Shown here: positions 16,419-24,684 of the stretch, in pieces | Layout: every line of letters begins with the position of its first letter | Numbering within the stretch: position 1 is the first letter of the stretch | Source of the DNA: Streptomyces netropsis | GTDB taxonomy: Bacteria; Actinomycetota; Actinomycetes; Streptomycetales; Streptomycetaceae | Direction: 5' to 3' | Length of the DNA stretch: 64,000 nt | Assembly: GCF_014203545.1 (NCBI RefSeq) | Contig: NZ_JACHJG010000012.1 | Coordinates: 124,001-188,000, forward strand | Notes under the pieces: generated by a model | What the model saw: the letters and a program-made list of their open reading frames with translations, nothing else | What the model was told of the DNA's origin: nothing | The model's database searches: none | Made by a program: the position numbers and the translations under genes

Positions 16419-17000
16419 ATGACGCACGAGCAGACGACCGGGCCCGCACGACCGCCGGCACCGCCGCTTCCCGACCGGCCGCCGACGGTCGCGTACGAAT
16501 CCCTGGCGGGGCTCTCCGCCAGGTGCGCCGCGTGGCTGAGCGCGGAACGGGACCGGATCGAAGGCGAACTGCGCGCCGCGTACGGGAAGCCGCCGACAGC
16601 GGCGGTCACGGAACCGCGACCGGCCCCGGACCCCGTACCCCCCGCGGCGGCACCGCTCATCGAGCTGCTGGACCGGCTGGCCGGCCTGGCGGGCGACCCG
16701 CCCGCGGCCGCCGGACCGGTGCTGGACCGGGTGCGCCGGGGCGTCGTGGCCGCGCTGGCCGCCTCCGGTGTCACCCCGGTCGAGGACACCGGCCCCGTGG
16801 ACCCCGCCCGCCACCACGTGGTGGCCACCCGCGACGACCCCTCCGGACTGCTGAGCGACCGCATCGCGGAGACGGTCCGCCCGGGCTACCTCTGGCGGGA
16901 CGTGCTGCTGCGGCCCCAGGAAGTCGTCTCCTACGTGCCGTACGAGTGCCCCCGGCACCCGCAAGCCGAAGCCGAGTGTGGAAGGCAGGACGCGCGATGA
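16419..17000 (+). CDS. GrpE-like nucleotide exchange factor
   Basis: 193 residues. A Pro-rich N-terminus precedes helices (LSAERDRIEGELRAAY) and a C-terminal beta domain with VTPVEDTGPVDPARHHVV, LSDRIAETVRPGYLWRD and LLRPQEVV. That order matches GrpE, including the conserved hydrophobic R.GY....L.RP..V pattern. The long N-terminal coiled coil of true GrpE is shortened. A dedicated Hsp70-like protein is encoded 2.6 kb downstream, so this is presumably its exchange factor, distinct from housekeeping GrpE. It overlaps the next gene by ATGA. Confidence 0.75.
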   Translation: MTHEQTTGPARPPAPPLPDRPPTVAYESLAGLSARCAAWLSAERDRIEGELRAAYGKPPTAAVTEPRPAPDPVPPAAAPLIELLDRLAGLAGDPPAAAGPVLDRVRRGVVAALAASGVTPVEDTGPVDPARHHVVATRDDPSGLLSDRIAETVRPGYLWRDVLLRPQEVVSYVPYECPRHPQAEAECGRQDAR

Positions 17001-17560
17001 CCGCCACCGACGGCGACCGCCCGAGGTCCGAGGCCCTGTGGGGGGCCCTGCGCCGCTCCCGGACGTTCCGCGAACTCGCCCCGATGGAGGCGGGCATCGG
17101 CTGGCCGCTGCCCGTGCCGGTACTCCACGACGGCGTGCCGCGCGTCTACCTCCGGCTGCCGTTGTTCGTCATGCGCCCCGACCCGGCCGGGGGCGCCGAT
17201 CTCTTCCCGCCGTTCGCCACGGCGGCGCTCGACTGGTCCACCGGGCGCCTGGTCGAGTACACCGACCTGCGTTTCAAGGAGCCGGACCGATCGCGGCGGG
17301 AGTGGCAGCGGCCCGTGGGACGCTTTCCGCACCCGGCCGTCGAAGGGCTGTCCACCGCCGCGTACCTGTCGGAGCGCACCCGGCTGTTCGGCCTGTACGA
17401 CGAGCTCTTCGACGGCCTCGCGCACGGCCGGCCGCCCGCGGGCGCGTGGGCGGCACCGTTCGGTGAGCTGCTGGGACGGCTGCTCGAACCCTCCCTGGCC
17501 CCCTACTACCGCCGCTTGGCCCCCAAGTTCCTCGGCCGGCACCTCCCCCGGGAAAGGTGA
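16997..17560 (+). CDS. Conserved operon protein of unknown function
   Basis: 187 residues from ATG 16997, overlapping the GrpE-like stop. I recognise no domain. The protein is rich in Arg, Pro and aromatic residues (WPLPVPVLHDGVPRVYLRLP, RRLAPKFLGRHLPRER), with no signal peptide or TM. It sits tightly between the GrpE-like gene and the second dynamin and overlaps both, so it is surely part of the same complex or pathway. It could be an adaptor for the GTPase. Confidence 0.7.
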   Translation: MTATDGDRPRSEALWGALRRSRTFRELAPMEAGIGWPLPVPVLHDGVPRVYLRLPLFVMRPDPAGGADLFPPFATAALDWSTGRLVEYTDLRFKEPDRSRREWQRPVGRFPHPAVEGLSTAAYLSERTRLFGLYDELFDGLAHGRPPAGAWAAPFGELLGRLLEPSLAPYYRRLAPKFLGRHLPRER

Positions 17561-19575
17561 ACCACAGCGTGCGCGACCACGCCTTCGGCCGACTGCGCGC
17601 CGACGTACTCGCCGCTTTCCCCCGGCTCACCGGGGAACTCTCCGACGAGCTGGGCCCCCACCAGCGGGAGCGGCTGGAGCAGTCCCGGGCCCGCCTGGAG
17701 CGGGGCACCTGCCACGTCGTCGTCGGCGGCGAGTTCAAACACGGGAAGTCCACCCTGCTGAACGCCCTCGTGGAGCGACCGGGCCTGTTCCCCGTCGACG
17801 TCGACGTGGCCACGAGCGTGGTCTCCACCCTCGCCTGGGGGCCCCGGGAGCGGGCACGGGTCCACCTCGGCGACCCGGCCTCCGCCGACGGCGCCGGGCG
17901 GCACACGGAGATCGCCCTCGCGGACCTCGGCGCGTACGTCACCGAGCAGGGAAACCCCCGCAACCACAAACACGTGCGCCTGGTCGAGGTCCAGGCGCCG
18001 GTGCCGCGCCTGGAGTCCGGTCTCGTGCTCGTCGACACCCCCGGCGTCGGCAGCGTCAACCCCGAACACACCGCGGCCACCCGCTCCTTCCTGGAACGGG
18101 CCGACGGGCTGGTCTTCGCCTGCGACGCCCTCGACCCCCTCACCACCTACGAACTCGACTTCCTCGACGAGGCGCTCAAGGCGTGCGACATGGTGATCGT
18201 CGCCGTCACCAAGACCGACAAGGTCCGTGACGTCTCCCCGCTGGTCGCCGACGCCCGCGAGAAGATCGCCGCGCGTACCGGACGCCCCGCGGGCAGCCTG
18301 GTGGTGATCCCCGTCTCCGCCTTCCGCAAGCTCAAATGGCTGCGGCACAGGGAGCGGGAAGCGGGCCGGGGAGGTGACCGCACCGACGACCGGCTGCTCG
18401 CCGACTCCGGCTTCCCGGAGCTTGACCACGCCCTGTGGGGCGGGCTGGCCACCGCCGCCGGAGCCGTCCAGCTGCGCCGGGCCCTGGACGGACTCGGCGA
18501 CGCCCTCGCCACGGCGGGCTCCCCGACGGCCAACGAACTCGCCGCCCTGGAGTCGGACGCGTCCCTGCGGAGCCTCCGGCACGACATCGCGGGAACGACC
18601 GCGCGCATCGAGCGGCTGACCGCGGGCGGCGCCGAGTGGCGCACCGAACTGCGCCGACGCTTCGAACTCGACAACCGCCGTACGCGCACCGGCCTTCAGG
18701 ACGCCTTCGACGCGGTGTCGCGCCGCTACCAGGAGGCGGCCGCCGGCGGCTGTGACCCCGGATCGGACGAACTGGTCGGCGAGGTGGCCGCGGGCATGCT
18801 GCGAGCGCTCACCGAGGCCCACGAGCGGCTGGCCGCCGTGGCCCTGACGCTGATGCGGGAGTTCGCCGAGCGCACCAGCCTGCGTCTCACCCCGCCCGAA
18901 GTGCCCCCGCCGCCCTTCGCGCCCGCCGTGGCCGTACCCACCGTGCCGCTCGACGTCCGCCCCGCCCGCGCCTTCGACCTGTTGCGCAGCGGCTGGTCGA
19001 CCGGAATGGCGGGCCTCGGAGCCGGGGGCCTGGTGGGATTCGTCGAACCGGTCACCGGCTTCGCCGTGGCCGCGTGCCTGGGCGTCACGGGCGTCGTCCA
19101 GGGCATCCGCAACCACCGGGAGGACCTGCGCGACCGCGCCGAGCGGGAGCGGGCCGCCCGCCTGCTCCACCTGGTCAACCAGGAGATCGCCGCCAACCGG
19201 CGACACGCCACGGAGGCGTTCCACCAGGCGTACGGGGACACCGCCCAGACGTTGACGCAGGAGCTCGGCGCGCAGCTCGCGGCCCAGCGGGAGTCGCTCG
19301 CCGAGTCCGGCCGCAGGCTCCAGGAGGCGACCTCGCGGACCGAGGAACAGCTGGCCCGACGGCGCGGCGAGCTGCTCGCCCGGCAACAGCGCCACCGCCT
19401 CCTGCAAGGCGAACTCGACCGGCTGCGCTCCCGGATCGAGCAGTCCGCCGCCCCACCGCCCCGCCCTCCCCGGCAGACGGCGCGCCCGGCGGCCCGACGC
19501 CGTGACACCGTCGTCTCCCCGGTCTCCCCGGTTTCCCACGGCCCCTTCGACCCCGGTCAGTTCGACGCGCCATGA
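17557..19575 (+). CDS. Dynamin-like GTPase 2
   Basis: 672 residues, GTG 17557. P-loop GGEFKHGKSTLLNAL at 57-71, LVDTPGVGSV near 150, and a TKTD G4 motif in VAVTKTDKV. A long helical stalk follows. Gly/Val-rich hydrophobic segments near 480-515 (GLGAGGLVGFVEPVTGFAV) look like a membrane-inserting paddle, and after that comes an extended coiled coil (about 520-640) with a Pro/Arg-rich tail. Domain order matches bacterial dynamin-like proteins of the BDLP/IniA type. The paddle makes this the likely membrane-active partner of GTPase 1. Confidence 0.87.
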   Translation: MNHSVRDHAFGRLRADVLAAFPRLTGELSDELGPHQRERLEQSRARLERGTCHVVVGGEFKHGKSTLLNALVERPGLFPVDVDVATSVVSTLAWGPRERARVHLGDPASADGAGRHTEIALADLGAYVTEQGNPRNHKHVRLVEVQAPVPRLESGLVLVDTPGVGSVNPEHTAATRSFLERADGLVFACDALDPLTTYELDFLDEALKACDMVIVAVTKTDKVRDVSPLVADAREKIAARTGRPAGSLVVIPVSAFRKLKWLRHREREAGRGGDRTDDRLLADSGFPELDHALWGGLATAAGAVQLRRALDGLGDALATAGSPTANELAALESDASLRSLRHDIAGTTARIERLTAGGAEWRTELRRRFELDNRRTRTGLQDAFDAVSRRYQEAAAGGCDPGSDELVGEVAAGMLRALTEAHERLAAVALTLMREFAERTSLRLTPPEVPPPPFAPAVAVPTVPLDVRPARAFDLLRSGWSTGMAGLGAGGLVGFVEPVTGFAVAACLGVTGVVQGIRNHREDLRDRAERERAARLLHLVNQEIAANRRHATEAFHQAYGDTAQTLTQELGAQLAAQRESLAESGRRLQEATSRTEEQLARRRGELLARQQRHRLLQGELDRLRSRIEQSAAPPPRPPRQTARPAARRRDTVVSPVSPVSHGPFDPGQFDAP

Positions 19576-20828
19576 CCGCCGACGCCAACCGGCCCGGACC
19601 GGTCTACGGAATCGACTTCGGCACCTGGTCATCGGCGCTGGTCGTGCTGCGCCGGGGCCACCCGCCGCTACCGGTGCGCGACCCCGTGAGCCCGTACGGC
19701 ACGACATCCGTGCGCACCGCCGTCTGTCTGCTGCCCGACCGGTCCATGGTGGTCGGGCAGGCCGCGCAGAACTCGCGACTGCGCCACCCGGAACGCTTCC
19801 GGTCGGGATTCAAGCAGGAGTTCGGCCAGCCGTCCCCGCATCTGCTCGGCGACCGCCGCTTCAGCACCGCCCAGCTGACGACCGAGGTCCTCGGGTTCCT
19901 CGTCCGGCAGGCCCGGCGCGCCGTCGCCACCGCCCCCACCCGCGTGGTGATCACCGTGCCCGCCACCTGGGAGAGCAGCCGGCGCGAGCTGATGAAGAGC
20001 GCCGCCCGGGCCGCGGGCCTCGCCCCGGAGACCATCGAGGTGTACAGCGAACCCGTGGCCGCCGCCGTGTATGCCCTGCACGACCACGGCCTGGGCAGGG
20101 AGCGCACCCTCCTCGTCTACGACCTCGGCGGTGGCACCTTCGACCTGGCCATCGCGCGGGGGACCACGGAGGGCTTCACCGTCCTCGGCTCGCCCGGGGG
20201 CCTGCCCGACTCCGGCGGCATCGCCATCGACCAGGCCGTGCTCGCCCTGATCCGCGACCGCTGCCCGCAGGCCGTGGACGACCTGCGGCGGGCGGCCACC
20301 GGCACGGACGACGCCTCGGTGCTGCGCCGCGCGACCCTGCTCCACGAGGCGTGCACCGCCTTCAAGCACCAACTGTCGGTCTCCTCGGAGCACTCCGACC
20401 TGCTGACCATGCTGGACCCGCCCGTCGAGATCACCCTGACCCAGGCCGACCTGCGGGACGCCGTCCGCCCGCTGCTGTCGGACACCGTCGCCGAGTGCGA
20501 ACGGGTGCTGAGCGCCCACGGCCTCGGCTGGGGCGACCTCGACCTGATCGTCCCCGTGGGCGGCAGCTCCCGCCTGCCCATGGTCGGAGAACACCTCGTG
20601 CGGCACTCGCGACGACCGGTGCTCGACGTCTCCGAGCCGGAACTCGCGGTGGCCACCGGTGCCGCGTGGCTGGCCGGAGGCACCGCTCCCGCACGGGTGA
20701 CGACCTCGCCGGCATCCCCGCCGCCCGCGCCCCGCGCCCGTCCGCTGCCGCCCCGGATCGCGGCCCTGCTGGATGCCGGACTGACCGACCGCATGGTGAT
20801 CGAGGCGGTGCGCCGTGCCCGCACCTGA
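19572..20828 (+). CDS. Hsp70-like ATPase lacking the substrate-binding domain
   Basis: 418 residues against about 600 for DnaK. The actin-like nucleotide-binding domain is complete: GIDFGTWSSALV (phosphate 1), VVITVPATWE, VYDLGGGTFDLAIA (phosphate 2) and VPVGGSSRLP (adenosine). After about residue 370 there is only a Pro-rich linker and a short helical tail (RIAALLDAGLTDRMVIEAVR) in place of the beta-sandwich and lid. It starts by ATGA overlap with the dynamin. Client binding must therefore be done by another operon protein or by the tail. Confidence 0.87.
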   Translation: MTADANRPGPVYGIDFGTWSSALVVLRRGHPPLPVRDPVSPYGTTSVRTAVCLLPDRSMVVGQAAQNSRLRHPERFRSGFKQEFGQPSPHLLGDRRFSTAQLTTEVLGFLVRQARRAVATAPTRVVITVPATWESSRRELMKSAARAAGLAPETIEVYSEPVAAAVYALHDHGLGRERTLLVYDLGGGTFDLAIARGTTEGFTVLGSPGGLPDSGGIAIDQAVLALIRDRCPQAVDDLRRAATGTDDASVLRRATLLHEACTAFKHQLSVSSEHSDLLTMLDPPVEITLTQADLRDAVRPLLSDTVAECERVLSAHGLGWGDLDLIVPVGGSSRLPMVGEHLVRHSRRPVLDVSEPELAVATGAAWLAGGTAPARVTTSPASPPPAPRARPLPPRIAALLDAGLTDRMVIEAVRRART

Positions 20829-21273
20829 CACCACGCCGGAAGCGCCGATGCCGCTGGCCGCCCATTGGCGGCAACTGGTCTGCTCCTGGGCATCCGGCCA
20901 CCTGTGGCCGTACGAGGCCGACGCCTCGTACGTGACGATCGAGCGCGACGCCCCCGAAGCGGAGTGGAAGATCCGTCTGACGGTGACCACGACGGGAAAC
21001 GACCTGCTGATCGTCTTGATGACCGACGACCGCTTCCTGAAGGGAGATCAGCTCGCCCTGGCGGCGGCCGCCGCCAACGCCTGGAACACCGACAGGCTGG
21101 TCCCCATGCTGACCGTCTTCAATCTGACCACCCCCCACCCCTACCTGGCCGGGATCCGCACCCTGCCCCTGACCTGCGCGATCCCCGAGGCGGACTTCCG
21201 TAAGGCCGCCGACCGGTGGGTCACCGAGGCTCGCCAACTCTTCGCGTGGTGCCGCGAGGAATGCCGCCTGTGA
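20815..21273 (+). CDS. YbjN-like (secretion-chaperone-fold) protein
   Basis: 152 residues, GTG at 20815, overlapping the Hsp70-like gene by 14 bp. The pattern is typical of YbjN-domain proteins with a type-III-chaperone-like fold: alternating strands DASYVTIERDAPEAEWKIRLTVT and LLIVLMTDDRF, the LALAAAAANAWNTDRLVPMLTVF helix-strand unit, and a C-terminal helix ending EARQLFAWCREECRL. It is the last gene of the operon. A chaperone or adaptor role is inferred from fold and company. Confidence 0.75.
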   Translation: MPAPDTTPEAPMPLAAHWRQLVCSWASGHLWPYEADASYVTIERDAPEAEWKIRLTVTTTGNDLLIVLMTDDRFLKGDQLALAAAAANAWNTDRLVPMLTVFNLTTPHPYLAGIRTLPLTCAIPEADFRKAADRWVTEARQLFAWCREECRL

Positions 21274-21456
21274 CACCGCCCCCGGCCGTCCCTCCCCCCA
21301 TACGACTGAACCGTCGTCGACCGGAGCCGTCCGTGCGCGGATGCCCGCCCGGGCCGGTGTTACTTATAGGACGGGCGTGAACGTGCGCGACCCGTCCGCC
21401 GGTGAGGCACGGCCATCGTGACGATCCCGGGCCCGGCCCGGTGGGAGGTTCTGGTT

Positions 21457-22065
21457 ATGAGACGTGCGCTGGCGTGGACTCCCGTCGCCTTGGTGGTGGC
21501 GGTCCTGGGTACCTCGGTCGCGGTCGCCGCCGTCGGCCCGACGGTGCCCGTGCGCGGCTCGGCCGGACTGTGCCTGACCGGGCCCGCCGCGGCGGCCCTG
21601 GAGGACGCGGACATCACCATGACCGCGACCGCCCCGGCGTCCATCGACCCCGCGGCCCCCACCTGCGTACGCTTCCCGATCACCCACGGCAAGGTCTCGC
21701 TCCCCCTGGAGGACGGCGGGGCGATGCTCGACGGGGGCCTGGCATTCGTCCGTGAGGACAAGAAGGTCGAACTCGACGGATTCTTCGGGCACTTGGGCAA
21801 CCCTCGCACCACGGCGAAGGCATCGATCAACGGCACGAAGAAGAAACAGATCACTTTCCTGCGGTACGCGGTGGACCTGGAGCACTTCTCGGTCGGCGCC
21901 CGGAGAGTGGCCGCCAGGAACGTCCGGACCGTACTGGCCGACGACGGCTACGCCGCCTTCGACAAGGCATTCGACGGCTCCCCGCTGCGCGCCGGCGAGG
22001 ATGTGTTCACAGTCGGCGCGACCACGGTCTTCGTCCTGCCCGAACCCCATGAGGTGACGTGGTGA
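21457..22065 (+). CDS. Secreted or membrane-anchored protein of unknown function
   Basis: 202 residues from ATG 21457, with GGAGG 8 bp upstream. The N-terminus MRRALAWTPVALVVAVLGTSVAVAA is a signal peptide or anchor. The mature part is a beta-rich region (ITHGKVSLPLEDGGAML, DGGLAFVRED, KVELDGFFGHL) reminiscent of HtaA-like or other repeated beta modules, but the match is too weak to name. TTATAGGA about 85 bp upstream could be a -10 region. It is followed by a strong terminator and is monocistronic. Confidence 0.7.
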   Translation: MRRALAWTPVALVVAVLGTSVAVAAVGPTVPVRGSAGLCLTGPAAAALEDADITMTATAPASIDPAAPTCVRFPITHGKVSLPLEDGGAMLDGGLAFVREDKKVELDGFFGHLGNPRTTAKASINGTKKKQITFLRYAVDLEHFSVGARRVAARNVRTVLADDGYAAFDKAFDGSPLRAGEDVFTVGATTVFVLPEPHEVTW

Positions 22066-22077
22066 CCGACGACAAAA

Positions 22078-22103
22078 GGCAAGGAGAGTATCCACTCCTT
22101 GCC
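22078..22103 (+). terminator. Rho-independent-type hairpin
   Basis: GGCAAGGAG and CTCCTTGCC arms with an 8-nt loop start 13 bp after the preceding stop codon and are followed by TGTCTCAATTT. This ends the transcript of the secreted protein and insulates the rifamycin-resistance gene. Confidence 0.75.
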
Positions 22104-22126
22104 TGTCTCAATTTATAGCGCACCGG

Positions 22127-22145
22127 GGGGCTTGCGGCAAGGCCC
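22127..22145 (+). promoter_or_regulatory. Rifamycin-associated element (RAE)
   Basis: GGGGCTTGCGGCAAGGCCC, a 19-bp inverted repeat, matches exactly the RAE motif as I remember it from actinomycete rifamycin-inactivation genes. It lies 130 bp upstream of the Rox-like gene in the same direction. RAE-linked genes are induced by rifamycins, so this predicts inducible expression. Confidence 0.85.
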
Positions 22146-22274
22146 GGGTCATGCCGCAGAATTGTCGATCAAGGCCAGACCTGCGAAAACGTCGACGCGG
22201 AGGTGCGCGGGTGCGCACCGCCGGACTGCGCGGAGCAGCTGGCCGGAATTCAACTTTGTTACATGGGGGACTTT

Positions 22275-23714
22275 GTGATTGACGTGATCGTGGTCGGCAG
22301 TGGGCCGACCGGCTTGATGCTGGCCGGCGAGTTGCGGCTGCACGGCGTGCACGTGGTCGTGCTGGAGAAGTTGGCGGAGCCGACCTCGGAGTCCCGCGGG
22401 CGCGGCCTGCACGTGCGCAGCGTCGAGGTGATGGACCAGCGCGGCCTGCTGGAGCGGTTCCGCGAGGTCAGCGAGCCCTTCACGGTCGGCGGTCCGTTCG
22501 CCGCCTTCCCCACGCCGTGGCCGGACCGGATGGACACCGCACACCCGTACGGCCTCGCCATGCCGCAGCCGGTCACCGAGCGCGTGCTGGGCGAGCGCGC
22601 CGTCGAACTCGGCACCGAGATACGGCGCGGCTGCGAGGTGGTCGGGCTGAGCCAGGACGAGGACGGGGTGAGCGTCGAGCTGGCGGACGGCACGCAGCTG
22701 CGCTCGCGCTACGTCGTCGGCTGCGACGGCGGCCGCAGCGCGGTGCGCAAGCTGCTCGGCGTCGGCTTCCCCGGTGAGCCCCCCACGGTCGAGACGCTGC
22801 TGGGCGACATGGAGGTGACCGAGGACCCGGCGACGGTGGCCGCCGTGGCGGCCGAGATCAGCAAGACCTACGTACGGTTCGGCGTCGTCCCCAACCCGGA
22901 CGGGACGACGTACCGCGTCATCGTGCCCGCCGACGGGGTGGCCGAGGAGCGTGCCGCACCGACCCTCGAGGAGTTCAAGCAGCGGCTGCGGGAGGTCGCG
23001 GGCACCGACTTCGGCGTGCACTCGCCGCGCTGGCTGTCCCGGTTCGGCGACGCCACCCGGCAGGCCGAGCGCTACCGGGTCGGGCGGGTGCTGCTGGCCG
23101 GCGACGCGGCGCACATCCACCCGCCGGTCGGCGGGCAGGGGCTCAACCTCGGCGTGCAGGACGCGTTCAACCTCGGCTGGAAGCTGGCCGCCGAGGTGGG
23201 CGGCTGGGCGCCGGAAGGCCTGCTGGACAGCTACCACGCCGAACGGCACCCGGTGGGCGCCCGCGTCGTGCTCAACACCCGCGCGCAGAGCGTGCTGCTG
23301 AGGACCGACGCCGGTGCGATGGCGTTGAAGGAGCTGTTCTCGGAGCTGTTGGAATTCGAGGTCGTGAACCGGTACGTGACCGAGATGATCACTGCGGTCG
23401 GGGTCCGCTACGACTTCGGCGAGGGGCACGAACTGGTCGGCCGGCGGCTGCGGGACGTGCAGCTGAAGCAGGGTCGTCTCTACGAGCTGATGCGCGGCGG
23501 CCGTGGGCTGCTGCTCGACCAGACCGGCCGGCTCTCGGTGGAGGGCTGGGCGGACCGGGTCGACCACGTCGTCGACGTCAGCGAGGAACTGGACGTCCCC
23601 GCCGTGCTGCTGCGCCCGGACGGCCACGTGGTCTGGGTCGGCGACGATCAGGCGGACCTGCTCACCCGTCTGCCCAAGTGGTTCGGCGCTCCGTCAGCCG
23701 AGCGCGCCGCCTGA
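22275..23714 (+). CDS. rox: Rifampicin monooxygenase Rox-like (FAD-dependent)
   Basis: 479 residues of the group A flavoprotein monooxygenase family. The FAD GxGxxG motif is IDVIVVGSGPTGLMLAGEL at the N-terminus, followed by ESRGRGLHVRSVEVMDQRGLLERF, the VGCDGGRSAVRKLLGVGFPG motif, and the GDAAHIHPPVGGQGLNLG motif near 280. A thioredoxin-like C-terminal domain follows. The pattern agrees closely with Streptomyces Rox, which hydroxylates the rifamycin naphthyl ring and linearises the macrolactam. GTG 22275 with GGGGGA just upstream is preferred. ATG 22263 would add four residues. The upstream RAE supports the assignment. Confidence 0.9.
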   Translation: MIDVIVVGSGPTGLMLAGELRLHGVHVVVLEKLAEPTSESRGRGLHVRSVEVMDQRGLLERFREVSEPFTVGGPFAAFPTPWPDRMDTAHPYGLAMPQPVTERVLGERAVELGTEIRRGCEVVGLSQDEDGVSVELADGTQLRSRYVVGCDGGRSAVRKLLGVGFPGEPPTVETLLGDMEVTEDPATVAAVAAEISKTYVRFGVVPNPDGTTYRVIVPADGVAEERAAPTLEEFKQRLREVAGTDFGVHSPRWLSRFGDATRQAERYRVGRVLLAGDAAHIHPPVGGQGLNLGVQDAFNLGWKLAAEVGGWAPEGLLDSYHAERHPVGARVVLNTRAQSVLLRTDAGAMALKELFSELLEFEVVNRYVTEMITAVGVRYDFGEGHELVGRRLRDVQLKQGRLYELMRGGRGLLLDQTGRLSVEGWADRVDHVVDVSEELDVPAVLLRPDGHVVWVGDDQADLLTRLPKWFGAPSAERAA

Positions 23715-24365
23715 CCGGGAAACCACCTGCCTGGCCCGGCCCCCGACCTCGATGGTGCCGTCGGGGCGGGGGAGGGTCAGGATCTGTGAGCCGCTGCCCT
23801 GACGGATGTCCAGGGCGCGGCCCTGCTCGTGGGTGAGCACCATCGCGGCCGCGCCCGTCGCCTCGTCCTCGACGACGCCGTCACCGCGGCGCGGGAAGGC
23901 GCGGGCGCGAACCCGCCCCGCGCCCTCGTCGAGCCACGCCCACGCGTAGAGCCACCCCTCACCCCCGGGCGGCGCGGGCAGCGCCTCGACCTCGGCCGGC
24001 GAGGCGAACCGCTCGGTGCGCCGGCCCGACGCCCACTCGGCGCGCCCGCGCACCCACGTGAGGTCCCCGTCCCGGCGGACGGGTACCTCACCGGCGGGCG
24101 GGCGGAGAACACCGGCGCCCAGCAGCCACGCCACACCGATGAGCGGATGTCCGGCGAACGGGAGCCGGGCGGACGGCGTCCAGATGTCGACCACCCCGCG
24201 CTCGGCGTCGTCGATGAACACGGTCTCGCTGTAACCGAGTTCGGCCGCGAGCTCCCGTCGGCTCCCGTCGCCGCGCACGGCGGCGCCGTCGCGTACGACA
24301 CCGAGCGTGTTGCCGCCCCGGCCGCCGGGCCCGCCGAAGACACTGAGTACCTGGATGTCGGTCAT
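23694..24365 (-). CDS. PhzF-family isomerase-like protein
   Basis: 223 residues of the diaminopimelate-epimerase-like PhzF fold. Motifs seen: QVLSVF, GGNTLGVV, LGYSETVFI with the catalytic-type glutamate, LPFAGHPLIGVAWLL, and EDEATGAAAMVL near the C-terminus. It is shorter than typical PhzF (about 280 aa), mainly in the middle. The physiological substrate is unknown. The 3' end overlaps the convergent rox gene by 21 bp. ATG 24365 lies 15 bp after the stop of a small membrane-protein gene. Confidence 0.8.
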   Translation of the reverse strand: MTDIQVLSVFGGPGGRGGNTLGVVRDGAAVRGDGSRRELAAELGYSETVFIDDAERGVVDIWTPSARLPFAGHPLIGVAWLLGAGVLRPPAGEVPVRRDGDLTWVRGRAEWASGRRTERFASPAEVEALPAPPGGEGWLYAWAWLDEGAGRVRARAFPRRGDGVVEDEATGAAAMVLTHEQGRALDIRQGSGSQILTLPRPDGTIEVGGRARQVVSRSGGALG

Positions 24366-24379
24366 CCCGGCATTCAACA

Positions 24380-24550
24380 TCACCGTCCACACCCGTGCCC
24401 GGGTCCGCCCTCTTCGCCATCGGCGCGTTCCTCACCGTCCCGTCGCCACGCGCGGATCCGGCGCAACCCCCACACGGTCAGAGCGCCGAGCAGCGCCGCG
24501 AGGTAGTCGCCGAGGACGTCGTGCAGGAGGAAGTCGGGCAGTCGATGCAT
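24380..24550 (-). CDS. Small single-TM membrane protein
   Basis: A 56-residue frame with one hydrophobic helix (VLGDYLAALLGALTVWGLRRI) followed by a highly charged tail rich in Arg, Asp and Glu. It starts with ATG 24550 and stops 15 bp before the PhzF-like start, suggesting a two-gene operon. Nothing indicates function. The call rests on its membrane-protein-like composition and tight spacing. No strong ribosome binding site is seen. Confidence 0.4.
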   Translation of the reverse strand: MHRLPDFLLHDVLGDYLAALLGALTVWGLRRIRAWRRDGEERADGEEGGPGHGCGR

Positions 24551-24684
24551 GCGGCCCAGGTTCCGGGCCCTCCCCGGCCCGGCGGTCGCCTGCGATCGGT
24601 TGTGGACATCCCCGGCGCGACGGCGGCCGGACTGGGATGATCCGGGACAGCCGCGAACGGCTGCGAACGGTTGAGAACGGGTCG

